DNA of 64,000 bases from Silanimonas sp. (GTDB taxonomy: Bacteria; Pseudomonadota; Gammaproteobacteria; Xanthomonadales; Xanthomonadaceae): positions 1-64,000 of the forward strand of contig NZ_JAPZQK010000008.1 of the NCBI RefSeq assembly GCF_027530345.1, given 5' to 3'. Every line of letters begins with the position of its first letter. Within the stretch, counting starts at the first letter, position 1. The position numbers and the translations under genes were made by a program. The notes beneath the pieces are model-generated. The model searched no databases. It saw only the letters and a list, made by a program, of their open reading frames with translations, and was not told the DNA's origin. Shown here piece by piece: positions 1-7,891 of the stretch.

Positions 1-90
1 CCACTGCGACGAATACTCGGACTGGTGCTCCAGCACCATCCGAACCGAACGCTCACGCACCTCGGGTGCGTACCTCGCCAATCTGTTCAT
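1..90 (-). CDS. IS3-family transposase OrfA, N-terminal fragment cut by window edge
   Basis: The first 30 codons of a protein starting MNRLARYAPEVRERSVRMVL are visible, followed by a stretch ending EYSSQW at the window edge. This matches the typical N-terminus of IS3-family OrfA, the helix-turn-helix protein that binds the IS ends and is usually fused by frameshifting to the OrfB DDE integrase. The start is supported by gagagga (bases 98-104 on the minus strand) seven bases upstream of the ATG at 90. Only the DNA-binding start is visible, so whether the element is intact cannot be judged. Confidence 0.75.
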   Translation of the reverse strand, partial: MNRLARYAPEVRERSVRMVLEHQSEYSSQW

Positions 91-140
91 GCTCCAATCC
101 TCTCAAGGTTCGGAGCCTCCGAGAAAGCCGGGGCGGTTCA
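1..140 (-). mobile_element. IS3-family insertion sequence, one terminus (rest lies outside the window)
   Basis: Read on the minus strand, the element begins at base 140 with tgaaccgccccgg, a TG-starting end of the kind found in IS3-family elements. About 50 bases later a transposase OrfA reading frame opens and runs off the window edge. The end sequence, the short leader and the OrfA start fit an IS3-family element. The outer junction is base 140/141. The target-site duplication cannot be tested because the other end is not in the window. Confidence 0.75.
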
Positions 141-150
141 GAACCAGTCG

Positions 151-177
151 AAAGCCGATGGCGAAACCATCGGCTTT
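151..177. terminator. Perfect 11-bp hairpin just outside the IS end, probable bidirectional terminator
   Basis: The arms aaagccgatgg (151-161) and ccatcggcttt (167-177) are perfectly complementary around a five-base loop. The right arm runs into further T residues, as in a rho-independent terminator reading rightwards. It lies 11 bases outside the IS terminus and 35 bases before the relaxase gene. It insulates that gene from transcription out of the IS, or is the leftover terminator of a gene interrupted by the IS. Confidence 0.7.
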
Positions 178-211
178 TTCTATTTCTAGTTCAAGAAAGG
201 GTAGTGTTTGT

Positions 212-949
212 ATGGCTACGTATCACGTCGAACTCAAGGCGGGGAAGAAGGGGAGTGCGGAGAAGCACTCCAGATACATTGCGCGGGAGCAGGAGTACCG
301 GAACCGGGGGGACCTCCTCTTTTCGGGGCACGGGAACATGCCCTCGTGGGCGCTGGAGAGCCCCGGAGTGTTCTGGCGGCCCGCAGACATGTTCGAACGC
401 GCGAACGGCGCGGTGTACCGGGAGATGATCATCGCGCTGCCTCGGGGGATGGAGGAGGATCAACTCCGCAACCTCGTTGAAGACATGATCCCCGGTCTGA
501 TTGCTGGTAGGCCCTACCAGTACGCCGTCCACACGCCAGACTCATCGATTGATGGCGGCGAGAACCCGCACCTTCACCTGATGTACTCGGACCGCGTCGA
601 TGACGGCGTCAATCGACCCCCAGAGCAGTACTTCATGCGGTACAACCCTGCTCGTCCCGACAAGGGCGGGTGCAAGAAGCTGAGCGGAGGGCTCAATCGC
701 CTGCAGCTTCGTGACGACCTGATTGCGAAGCGTCGGCATGTCGCGGACGTACAGAACGCCCACCTGAAGCTGTATGGACGGACGGACCTGGTGGACTATC
801 GGACGCTGAAGGAACAAGGCGTCGAACGGCCACCGGAGCGTCACTTGGGTCCGGCCAGAGTCCGACAGATGGGCCAGGACGAGCGTGCGGCAGTTGCCGG
901 CGGAAGGGGTGGAATCGACGCCAGTCGCGTTACAACGGAGTTGAACTGA
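212..949 (+). CDS. MobA/MobL-family relaxase domain protein (short form)
   Basis: This 245-residue protein resembles the relaxase domain of MobA/MobL (MobQ-type) mobilisation proteins, which nick DNA at oriT and pilot the strand during conjugative transfer. Visible features are an N-terminal block ending in KHSRYIAREQEY (about residues 18-29), a VYREMIIALP strand (69-78), the metal-binding motif NPHLHLMYSDR with H120 and H122, and a C-terminal segment of the DYRTLKEQGVERPPERHLGP kind usual in this family. Full MobA proteins carry extra primase or helicase parts that are missing here. The ATG at 212 was chosen over an upstream in-frame start because of the aagaaagg ribosome site at 193-200 and because the upstream codons overlap the terminator and IS end. 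No oriT was recognised nearby. Function is inferred from family resemblance. Confidence 0.75.
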   Translation: MATYHVELKAGKKGSAEKHSRYIAREQEYRNRGDLLFSGHGNMPSWALESPGVFWRPADMFERANGAVYREMIIALPRGMEEDQLRNLVEDMIPGLIAGRPYQYAVHTPDSSIDGGENPHLHLMYSDRVDDGVNRPPEQYFMRYNPARPDKGGCKKLSGGLNRLQLRDDLIAKRRHVADVQNAHLKLYGRTDLVDYRTLKEQGVERPPERHLGPARVRQMGQDERAAVAGGRGGIDASRVTTELN

Positions 950-1057
950 GTCCTGGGGCATCCCCGCGACCTCGGCCCCGCGAGGTTCGGTAGTGTCGCT
1001 CCGGAGGGTGCCTCAGGGGCGGAATCGGCAGTCGGAGGCTGCCCGCGGGGCGGGCAC

Positions 1058-1089
1058 AAAAAAAACCTGCTACGGACGTAGCAGGTTTT
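1058..1089 (-). terminator. Rho-independent terminator of the 3259-1133 operon
   Basis: Arms aaaacctgctac (1062-1073) and gtagcaggtttt (1078-1089) pair perfectly around a four-base loop. The run of A at 1058-1065 becomes a U tract for minus-strand transcription, which fits the DUF3987 gene ending at 1133. The other arm ends in four T, so it may also stop transcription from the relaxase gene on the plus strand. Confidence 0.85.
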
Positions 1090-1132
1090 CGGTTCGTACA
1101 TCGGATTTGGTGACCTAGAGCGGCTGAAGGGC

Positions 1133-2482
1133 CTAAACACCGGACGTCGGGGCGTACATGTGTCCTTGGGTCATGATCGGCTGCCCAGGCAGGGGTTTCA
1201 GCTCCACATACCGTCGTCCGTTCTTCCGCACGCTCCTCAGTTCTCCGCGTTGTTCGAGCGTTGCAAGCAGTTGGTCGATCGTTTCAGGGTCTCGCAGGTG
1301 GCGCGGTCCGTACCGCGCGAGGTCGGCCTGAAGCACCGGGGGCGGCAGCGCGTACATGCTACGGTACTTGCAGCTCAGCCATTCGCTGAGACAGTCGGCG
1401 TCACGGTTGTGGCTCACCTCCGGCACGAAGTACTTCAGGTAGTGCCGCGAGAAGTGCTGGCAGATCACGATGGCACACCACATGACCTTCTCGCTGATTG
1501 GTCCGTCGAACCCTTCGTACACATGAAGCAGTCCGGCGACGCGCGTGACGTTCTCAGGCAGTCGTCGCGCGTGCTCCGGGGCGCATTCGAGGTGCCCGCC
1601 CGGACTGCTCGCTTGGAGAATGTGGTGGCGGTAACGACGCCAGACCTCCGCCGCTTCAGCGCCCATCACCAGTACCTTGCGTTTCGCGTCACGTTTGTCT
1701 GCAGCATCGACGTTGAGCTTCAGCAGGCACAGCCCACGCTCCTCGAAGGCGCGCTTCGCCGGGGTTTCAGTTTGGCCGAGATTGAAGCGCTGGACGCCCA
1801 ACGCGATCGGTGCGACAGCGGTGATCACACGGCCGAGGAAGCCGTCGTCGCGCAGCTCATCGCCCTTCTTGCGCAGGACCCGGCCGATCACTCCAGGCTG
1901 GACCATCACGAGCATGGTCAGCCTGGCATTCCGGAGAGCGAGATTGCCGGTGTGGACCCGCCGGGTGCGAATCGTTTCGCCAGACCACAGGGCATTCAGC
2001 TTGATCGAGGCCGCCTGGACGAGGCCCGTCATCAGATCCTTGCCTTCGAACGACACGAGGCCGCCCATGCGAAGTTCGTGGAGTCCAGCGACGAGTGCGG
2101 GGACCGTGGTGTCCTTGTAGAGGAACGAACGGCCACTCAGCGCGGGCCAGTCACTCGACTCGAACTCTTCAATGAAGGTCAGAAAGTGACTGCCCGCAAC
2201 GGACTTCCCGGAGCCAGTCTCTCCGACGCCAATCATCATCAGCGAGACCGGGCAGACCTTGCCGTCAGGGCTCTCGACGTCGACAAGGTTCTGGCAGGAC
2301 ATGGCCATAGCCGCCAAGGCGCATGCATAGCCGAAGTCCGCCGGTTGACCCGTCACCATCTCGAACTCATTGACGGCGTTCTGGAAGATCGGAACCGGCA
2401 GGTTGCCAAGTTTGTAATCGATGGCGCCCGGACTGTAGGCCTCCGACGGCATGCCGGGTTGGATGAAGTTACGGTAGCTCAC
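1133..2482 (-). CDS. DUF3987-family (YfjI-like) P-loop ATPase of a mobile element
   Basis: This 449-residue protein has a clear Walker A motif, GETGSGKS at residues 87-94, inside a P-loop domain, followed by basic and helical segments and a winged-helix-like C-terminus (about 380-435, with DPETIDQLLATLEQRGEL). The overall pattern fits DUF3987, a family of ATPases found in plasmids, prophages and genomic islands and suspected to act in element replication. It is the last gene of a three-gene minus-strand operon: its start overlaps the stop of the preceding gene by four bases, implying translational coupling, and it is followed by a strong terminator. Exact biochemical activity is unknown. A role in replication or maintenance of the element is inference. 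Confidence 0.7.
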   Translation of the reverse strand: MSYRNFIQPGMPSEAYSPGAIDYKLGNLPVPIFQNAVNEFEMVTGQPADFGYACALAAMAMSCQNLVDVESPDGKVCPVSLMMIGVGETGSGKSVAGSHFLTFIEEFESSDWPALSGRSFLYKDTTVPALVAGLHELRMGGLVSFEGKDLMTGLVQAASIKLNALWSGETIRTRRVHTGNLALRNARLTMLVMVQPGVIGRVLRKKGDELRDDGFLGRVITAVAPIALGVQRFNLGQTETPAKRAFEERGLCLLKLNVDAADKRDAKRKVLVMGAEAAEVWRRYRHHILQASSPGGHLECAPEHARRLPENVTRVAGLLHVYEGFDGPISEKVMWCAIVICQHFSRHYLKYFVPEVSHNRDADCLSEWLSCKYRSMYALPPPVLQADLARYGPRHLRDPETIDQLLATLEQRGELRSVRKNGRRYVELKPLPGQPIMTQGHMYAPTSGV

Positions 2483-2898
2483 GGCGTGCTCTCCTCAGTC
2501 ACGTCCGCAGCCGAGATCGCGCCCGGAAAAGCGAGCGCCGCGGCCATCAGCCCGCTCGGGTGCTTGGGCTTGTTGAACAGCGACGGCGTAGCCTGGCCGC
2601 AGGTCGGGCAGGGGCCAGCCCCGCTCTCGTCCCGGCTCGCGAACGTCTCGATCAGTTCGTCGAAGAGCGCCGGGTACAGCTTGAGACCGGCGTCTTCGAG
2701 GATCTTCAGCAGGACCTTGCGCGGCACGTTGCGACCAAGGGCGTCCCGGACCCCGGGGTAGTACTGCTCGAACTGCTTCATCTTCTGGCGCTTGGTGTCG
2801 CCGTCCAGCGACGCAATCAGGCGAAGAGCCTTCTGCGCCTTGGTCTCGCGGCCCTCGGAGGCTTTCACGTCCGTCTTCACGTCATTCGGAGTCGTCAT
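2479..2898 (-). CDS. Unknown accessory protein with one Cys pair (CPTC)
   Basis: This 139-residue protein was not recognised. The N-terminal part is charged and helical (about 15-70), with a stretch LLKILEDAGLKLYPALFDEL that could be a small helical interaction or DNA-binding module. A single CPTC pair near residue 97 could bind zinc if paired with other ligands or in a dimer. It lies between the AlpA-like gene (10 bases upstream) and the DUF3987 ATPase (four-base overlap downstream), so it is almost certainly co-transcribed with them and probably works with the ATPase. Reading frame confidence is high from context; function is unknown. Confidence 0.6.
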   Translation of the reverse strand: MTTPNDVKTDVKASEGRETKAQKALRLIASLDGDTKRQKMKQFEQYYPGVRDALGRNVPRKVLLKILEDAGLKLYPALFDELIETFASRDESGAGPCPTCGQATPSLFNKPKHPSGLMAAALAFPGAISAADVTEESTP

Positions 2899-2908
2899 GG
2901 CTTGGCCC

Positions 2909-3259
2909 TCAGTGCACGCGACGGCTGGCGCGAGAGTTCACCCACGCATTGAGTTCGTCGACGTAGTAATAGGTCGGGCCATTCTCCGAGTCGCCGAGCT
3001 TGAACTTGAGGGGGAACGTGGGGTCCCACGAAGCGTGCTTCGGGTTCTGGCGTGCCCAGAACTTGCTCTTGCGGCAGCCGGTCAGCTTCATCGCTTCGTT
3101 CGCGCAGACGAACTTGGGACGAGGAGTCTCGATGCAGTCGTCGTTGGCGGCAGTTTCACGGATCAAGGTCTTCAGCGACTGAACCTCCTGAAACAGGCGG
3201 AGGATCATCGGGTAGAGCGGATGCGTCTCGGCTTCCCGTGCCTTAAGGTTGCTCTTCAT
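2909..3259 (-). CDS. AlpA-like / excisionase-type DNA-binding protein
   Basis: A 116-residue protein whose second half (about 52-110) has the layout of AlpA-type winged helix-turn-helix regulators: ANEAMKLTGCRKSKFWARQN, then a short basic wing with FKLGDSENGPTYY, then DELNAWVNSR. In that family the helix-turn-helix reads as a lattice of L-x-x-G-x-S residues followed by E-x-x-x-W-I at the end. The first 45 residues are helical and may mediate dimerisation. AlpA proteins activate integrase or excision genes in prophage-like elements. It is the first gene of the operon, the usual place for an element regulator. Family placement is by pattern only. Confidence 0.6.
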   Translation of the reverse strand: MKSNLKAREAETHPLYPMILRLFQEVQSLKTLIRETAANDDCIETPRPKFVCANEAMKLTGCRKSKFWARQNPKHASWDPTFPLKFKLGDSENGPTYYYVDELNAWVNSRASRRVH

Positions 3260-3537
3260 CTTGGGTACTCGCGGTTAGGTCGTACGGGCGGAGGTTGTCC
3301 TCCGGCAGCCACTGATGTGGCGGCGGGCGAGAGCATCGCCGGGGGGAATTCCTGGTGGCCATCCGGACTTTTTTGGACGCGAATGGACCCATCCGGCCGG
3401 CAAGGGTTGTCCTTCCCGCGATCTAGGGCCTCTGGGAGAGGTGGGGTGTCATGCGGGGCCGATCGCCCCCGTGTTGCCGGCGTGGGATTTGCCCGATGAC
3501 GACGGTCGATGCTTGTCGGCTTTTCTGGTGCAGCGGG
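3260..3537. other. Non-coding stretch upstream of the AlpA-like operon
   Basis: The 278 bases between the AlpA-like gene start and the end of the membrane-protein gene hold no convincing reading frame. The promoter of the minus-strand operon should lie here, but no good sigma-70 pair was found by eye. A tttttt run at 3369-3374 and G-rich blocks are the only notable features. Confidence 0.4.
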
Positions 3538-4575
3538 CTAGCGCAGGAGCGATCCCGAGAGAGTTACGGGATCGAACGAGAACACGTGCTCAGTGGGCGA
3601 GTCATGGCATCGCCCAACGAGGCGATCTGGATAGGCGGAACCGCCTTCGTCCAGGTCCACGTCTGCCGAGCACACCGGGCATACCCCCCAGTGCCGCACG
3701 ACGGAGAAGACTCGTCCCCCCACCTTCCGATCACTGTCGTGCATGGCACGCAACTGACCATGAAGCTGACTGATCGCCAGATAGGACACTCCTGCCAGGG
3801 TGACCCGACGACTGGGCAGCTCCCTGACCGGGCGCGAGAGTGTCCATAGCCCGATCGAGAGGGCCACCACCAGCGCGAGTTGCGCGAGGTCTGCCGTGGA
3901 CACCGGCCGGGGTCTGGACCAGTCCAAGTAGACGAGAAAGCCGAGCGCCCCGATGAGTCCCATGTTGAGGACCGCGGAACCCAGCAGGACGTAGCCCCGC
4001 CACGAATTGATGCGGAAGGGCTGGCTTCCAACCAGAAGCCTCATCCACAGCGCCGGCTTAGCGGGGTCGATTCGATAAGTGATGGCTAGAGGTCCCACCG
4101 GTTGGGGGGCGGCGGCCGGCGGATCGCGGAGACTCCTCTCGATGCTCGTGTCATCAGGGGCGAATGGGACCGCTTCCTCAAAGGCGATCGAGAAGCGGGT
4201 CATGTGATGCCGCCCCCCGCCGGCATGGATAACGAGGCTCGGCACAAGCTCGCTTCCCCGATCTCGGGAGAACTGTGCAAGGTGGGTCTTCCGGCTCGAC
4301 CACCATCGCCCCATTTCCCCGGCTCGAAGCGGGGCAACGGGGAGGGCGGAGTCTCCTCCCTTCTGGAGACGCCACAGGTCAGCAAGGGTTTGGCTGTCCT
4401 TCTCGGGGGGAGGGTCGCCTCGCTCGAGGGCTACCGACGTCGCCTCGAGCAGGTGACGCAAAGCCATTGGAATGCGCTGCTGGCCGCCGTTCTGCTCGAT
4501 CCAGTCAAGGGCGAGCCTCACCGCAAAAACCTGGGGATTCCTGGTTTCCCCGCCTTTTGGACTGTTTCCCTGCAT
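3538..4575 (-). CDS. Unknown membrane protein with C-terminal putative zinc ribbon
   Basis: This 345-residue protein was not recognised. The first 150 residues look soluble and helical. Two hydrophobic segments follow, about residues 194-217 and 230-246, probably a membrane hairpin. The C-terminal about 50 residues contain C299-x-x-C302 and C323-H324, a likely zinc ribbon, placed in the cytoplasm if both segments cross. Coding is supported by the orderly tail, by the hydrophobic pattern, and by the absence of a better frame on either strand. The ATG at 4575 lies only two bases after a GGAGG block, so the true start may differ. The gene is divergent from the CoiA-like nuclease, with 45 bases between the two starts, suggesting shared control. 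Confidence 0.55.
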   Translation of the reverse strand: MQGNSPKGGETRNPQVFAVRLALDWIEQNGGQQRIPMALRHLLEATSVALERGDPPPEKDSQTLADLWRLQKGGDSALPVAPLRAGEMGRWWSSRKTHLAQFSRDRGSELVPSLVIHAGGGRHHMTRFSIAFEEAVPFAPDDTSIERSLRDPPAAAPQPVGPLAITYRIDPAKPALWMRLLVGSQPFRINSWRGYVLLGSAVLNMGLIGALGFLVYLDWSRPRPVSTADLAQLALVVALSIGLWTLSRPVRELPSRRVTLAGVSYLAISQLHGQLRAMHDSDRKVGGRVFSVVRHWGVCPVCSADVDLDEGGSAYPDRLVGRCHDSPTEHVFSFDPVTLSGSLLR

Positions 4576-4620
4576 GGCCTCCGCCGACCTTTTGCTTTCC
4601 CTTTTCCCGAGGAAAGCACA

Positions 4621-6009
4621 ATGCCGTTGCCGCCGGAAACGTTCCAGCTTGAAAGCTCAGAACCCCGCCCTACGGGACGGTCCGGCTTTCGGGTCCCCTT
4701 TGGGCTGCGAGACGGGCGCGCCTGGGCGCCGGCCGAGGTCGCGAAGGGAAAGGCCTGCGGTTGCGTCTGCCCCGGTTGTCACGCCCCCCTCTCCGCGAAG
4801 GCTCAGAACAGTCGGCGGAAGCGACCGCACTTCGCCCACCTGGTCGACATGGGATGCACGACAGGGCGCGAAACCGGAATCCACCTTCGGGCAAAGCAGC
4901 TCATCGCCGAGAGGGGGCGGCTGCTGCTGCCAACGTGGATGGGGTCGCCCCAGATGACCCCCAACCCTCCACTGGAGCAAGACATCTCCGGCTATTGGCA
5001 CCAAGGACGGGGTGTCGACGTTCCCGAGAGATGGGGCACCCTAAACGAGGTCCGCTTGGAGCATCGAATGGGCGCGTTCACGCCTGACGTCCTTGCCGTG
5101 GAGGACGAGGAAACACTCCTGATCGAGGTCCGGGTGACGCATGCCGTCGATGAGCCCAAGCTGGAGTGGGCGAGATGCGCCGGCTATCGGATGCTCGAGA
5201 TCGATCTTTCTAGGCTGGATCGGAACACACCCCACGACATCGAGGCATTCGAGCACGCCGTCCTGTCGGACGCGAGGAATCGGCACTGGATCGCGCATCC
5301 GGCAGCGGAACTCGAATGGCAGCAGTCCAAAGCGGAGTTGATTCAGCAGGTTGCCGAGCGGAATGCATGGATCACTGACCAGCGCGAGCGGGCAGCTCTC
5401 GCTGAAAAGGACCGAAGGGAGAAACTGCTTCGTGGTGCGAAGCAAAGAGACGAGCGAAAAGAGTTCGTGCGACGGCAGGCCCGTGGGAAGCATGCCGAAG
5501 ACTTAAGCATGCTCATGAGCCTGACGGATCCCGTTCGAGTAGCACGCCTTCTCGAGGACTACCGCCAAGCATCGGAAGACCGAGTGGCCACACTTCTGAA
5601 CGGCGTTCCGGAAACCGTCCGGGACGCCATGTGTTCATGGCACAAGGATGCGTGGGTCTTCGGCATCCACCCAATGGCGTGGCAACTCCAGGCCTATGTT
5701 CACTTCGTTGGACGCCAGTCCGCCGGACACCGCTTCAACCAGCGCGACGTCTCCAGCTGGGTTCGGCGCAGCTTTCCTACCGAAGCCTCTCTCTACCGAC
5801 TGTTCGTCGCCAAGTACGTAGCGCGCGCCGAAGCCCGAAAAGCCGGGTATGCCAAGCGATCACTGGATTACTGGGTGTTTTCTCCGGAAGAGAATGCGCG
5901 GATCCCGGACTTCTATGCGCCGATCAACGACTTCATCCAACGCCTGGTTCGAGCCAAAGTTATCCGCGAGATGCCCGCACCAATTGGCGAATGCGAGGTT
6001 GCTGTCTGA
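4621..6009 (+). CDS. CoiA-like PD-(D/E)xK nuclease-type protein
   Basis: A 462-residue protein with the CoiA layout: an N-terminal zinc-finger-like block with C50-x-x-C53 and H70-F-A-H73, then a nuclease-like core with P155-D156 and E169-V-R171 (the usual lysine place holds Arg), then a highly charged coiled-coil region (about 230-300) and a helical C-terminus. CoiA proteins are associated with DNA uptake and recombination in competent bacteria, and relatives occur in mobile islands. The ATG at 4621 was chosen because gaggaaag sits just upstream and the homology-like region begins there; longer upstream readings run across the divergent gene. The lysine-to-arginine change may mean altered or lost catalysis. 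Substrate and role are unknown. Confidence 0.6.
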   Translation: MPLPPETFQLESSEPRPTGRSGFRVPFGLRDGRAWAPAEVAKGKACGCVCPGCHAPLSAKAQNSRRKRPHFAHLVDMGCTTGRETGIHLRAKQLIAERGRLLLPTWMGSPQMTPNPPLEQDISGYWHQGRGVDVPERWGTLNEVRLEHRMGAFTPDVLAVEDEETLLIEVRVTHAVDEPKLEWARCAGYRMLEIDLSRLDRNTPHDIEAFEHAVLSDARNRHWIAHPAAELEWQQSKAELIQQVAERNAWITDQRERAALAEKDRREKLLRGAKQRDERKEFVRRQARGKHAEDLSMLMSLTDPVRVARLLEDYRQASEDRVATLLNGVPETVRDAMCSWHKDAWVFGIHPMAWQLQAYVHFVGRQSAGHRFNQRDVSSWVRRSFPTEASLYRLFVAKYVARAEARKAGYAKRSLDYWVFSPEENARIPDFYAPINDFIQRLVRAKVIREMPAPIGECEVAV

Positions 6010-6048
6010 AGCGGCTCGGGTAACTTTCCATTCGTCGTGATCGCTCGG

Positions 6049-7668
6049 TCACTTCTTGTGCAGAAGATCGTCGATAACGTTACTGATCTGCTCCTTCCGC
6101 TCTATGGCGGAGGCGAGTTCGACCGCGCTCACGCAATCGGCTGCTTTCTCAAGAAGCACTCGCTGAAGATCCAGCTTGGCCTCGTTCCTTTCCGAGAATC
6201 CTAGAATTCCTGCTTTCATCCACTCGTATCGAAGGCTCCACGCCTGCGACAAGGCTTCTGGAATCTCGGCGGGTTCGTCTGGGTCGCCGAGGACCCTCTT
6301 TTTGAGTGTTGAGCTTAGTGATCGGGAAATCGTTCCCTTTCCGTACGCGCGGACTAGGAACTTTGTTGGTGACCTGTGCTCATCCAGCACCGAGAGAGCC
6401 GCTGCAACCACTTCGGTCATCGAGACCTTGATCATCCCTGTGTCGAGGGTGCCTCTGCTGAAGGCCAGAGTGCGCGACAGTAGCTCCACGGACTCTTTGG
6501 CGGACTGTTCGAAGTCCGCAGCGCTCGGACGAAATCCGATGGCTGCTTCCACCATCGCCATGACAGCATCTCGTCGTTCAACAAGTAGCGACGTGACGTC
6601 TCGAAGTTCGATTGCTTGGGTTGCAAAATCAATCTCCTGGTCTAGCTCGGAGACAAAGGTTGCTGATGCTGCATTGAGGAGCGGCAGTACATTGTTGACT
6701 CGGGATGTCTTGGTCGAAGAAGGCAGGACCCCGTGAAGGGAAAGCAGGAAGTTCAGAGATTCCCAGCGATGCGTGTGCGTGTAGAGGTCAACATCGAGTC
6801 GCCTCTCTTGGTGAGTCTTCTCTTCAGCTGGAAAGTCGATTTCAGAAATTCGGCGACTAGCGTTGCGAAGGAATTGAATGCCTTCGCTTCGCCAGATGTT
6901 TCCCCGGCTAGCTGCGAGAAGTGATGAGAACGCGGCATCGATCCAGTCAGGTATTGAGCTGTAGAACGAGTCGATCTTGTCCGCGACGACGGTAGCAATC
7001 TCGATGCTCAGGTAATCCCTAAGCTCGGCGACCGTGGAGGAGAAGCTTCTCGAATAGAGGGTGGGGTGTTCGGTTCGTGACTCGAACGACGCGCTTGCGA
7101 GCGTGGGCAGCCTGAGGAGGCTGAAGATTCGCTCCCTTCTGCCAGACAGATGCTTGTTCGGATCGCGGCCAAGTTGTTCAAGCAAGTAAACAACACGAAG
7201 GGTGTTTTGCTTGTCAGGGTAATCGCTGAGGCGAGCACCGACGAGCGTTTTGATGGCTTGTCCGAGGTGTTCGAACTCGTTATTGCGCGTTTCCGGATCG
7301 TCTCCGGCCTTCCTCTCGGCGCGCACCTTCGTTGCCAGTGCTCTCAGGTAGCATTGTGATCTGGGGATGTCGGTGCTCGAGCCGAGATCGAAGGGGTCTG
7401 CGAAGACCTCCCGGCGTTTCTCCGGAGTCATCGCTTCCCTGAGGATTAGACGAAGTAGCGAGATGGAGGGGCCTTCAGATTGAAGAATCGTCTCGCTTCT
7501 GAGGCTGCGATAGCGCTCGTCGTTCCCGAAGATGAATTGCTTCGTGAACAGATCAATGTCCAGTTGCTCGCCGACGCGGTTGAGAGTGTCGGCATTCAGG
7601 GGGATAGGCATGCTGTGAGGATGGTTGGCCTGGGCGCCGAGGGCAGCATCTGACCACTCCTCACACAC
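6049..7668 (-). CDS. Unknown large helical protein of the accessory region
   Basis: A 539-residue protein not assigned to any family. It is rich in Leu, Glu, Arg and Ser, with no membrane segment, no signal peptide, no P-loop and no obvious catalytic motif; it looks all-helical. Base composition is visibly less GC-rich than the core genes to its right, consistent with acquisition. The start given is GTG at 7668, with gaggagg 13 bases upstream. An ATG at 7611, giving a protein 19 residues shorter, has no ribosome site. It is convergent with the CoiA-like gene (39 bases between stops) and is the last accessory gene before trpG. Confidence 0.55.
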   Translation of the reverse strand: MCEEWSDAALGAQANHPHSMPIPLNADTLNRVGEQLDIDLFTKQFIFGNDERYRSLRSETILQSEGPSISLLRLILREAMTPEKRREVFADPFDLGSSTDIPRSQCYLRALATKVRAERKAGDDPETRNNEFEHLGQAIKTLVGARLSDYPDKQNTLRVVYLLEQLGRDPNKHLSGRRERIFSLLRLPTLASASFESRTEHPTLYSRSFSSTVAELRDYLSIEIATVVADKIDSFYSSIPDWIDAAFSSLLAASRGNIWRSEGIQFLRNASRRISEIDFPAEEKTHQERRLDVDLYTHTHRWESLNFLLSLHGVLPSSTKTSRVNNVLPLLNAASATFVSELDQEIDFATQAIELRDVTSLLVERRDAVMAMVEAAIGFRPSAADFEQSAKESVELLSRTLAFSRGTLDTGMIKVSMTEVVAAALSVLDEHRSPTKFLVRAYGKGTISRSLSSTLKKRVLGDPDEPAEIPEALSQAWSLRYEWMKAGILGFSERNEAKLDLQRVLLEKAADCVSAVELASAIERKEQISNVIDDLLHKK

Positions 7669-7891
7669 CGTTCGAAAGGTGCCTCCTCATCTGGCGTCGG
7701 TTGAGTCGGCTGCCCCGCGCTTCAGATCCTCGTAGGAGACGGGGAGCGTCGACCCGACAGCCGCTCCATCTCCGGTAAGCTCTCGCCCTCTTTGACGCCC
7801 GCGGCACCGTTTCGGAATGCGGGTATCTAAGCGGGTACGGATGCCGATAGGTCGTCATCAAGCCCAATAAAAACAAGGACTTGATGCTTTT
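7669..7891. other. Non-coding junction between accessory region and trp genes
   Basis: The 223 bases hold no convincing gene. Two direct copies of gcgggta occur at 7819-7825 and 7831-7837, reminiscent of the short repeated arm-type sites near tyrosine-recombinase attachment sites. A seven-base inverted repeat (catcaag at 7856-7862, cttgatg at 7880-7886) lies just before trpG. A ttgacg at 7792-7797 could be a -35 box for trpG but no matching -10 was found. This is the likely edge of the accessory region. Confidence 0.4.

Noticed and set aside
4102-4620. N-terminal extension of the CoiA-like protein
   Set aside because: The upstream part overlaps the divergent membrane-protein gene, lacks family similarity, and a good ribosome site marks the ATG at 4621.
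7669-7891. tRNA gene as integration target next to trpG
   Set aside because: No T-loop ttcgaat-type block or cloverleaf pairing was found on either strand.
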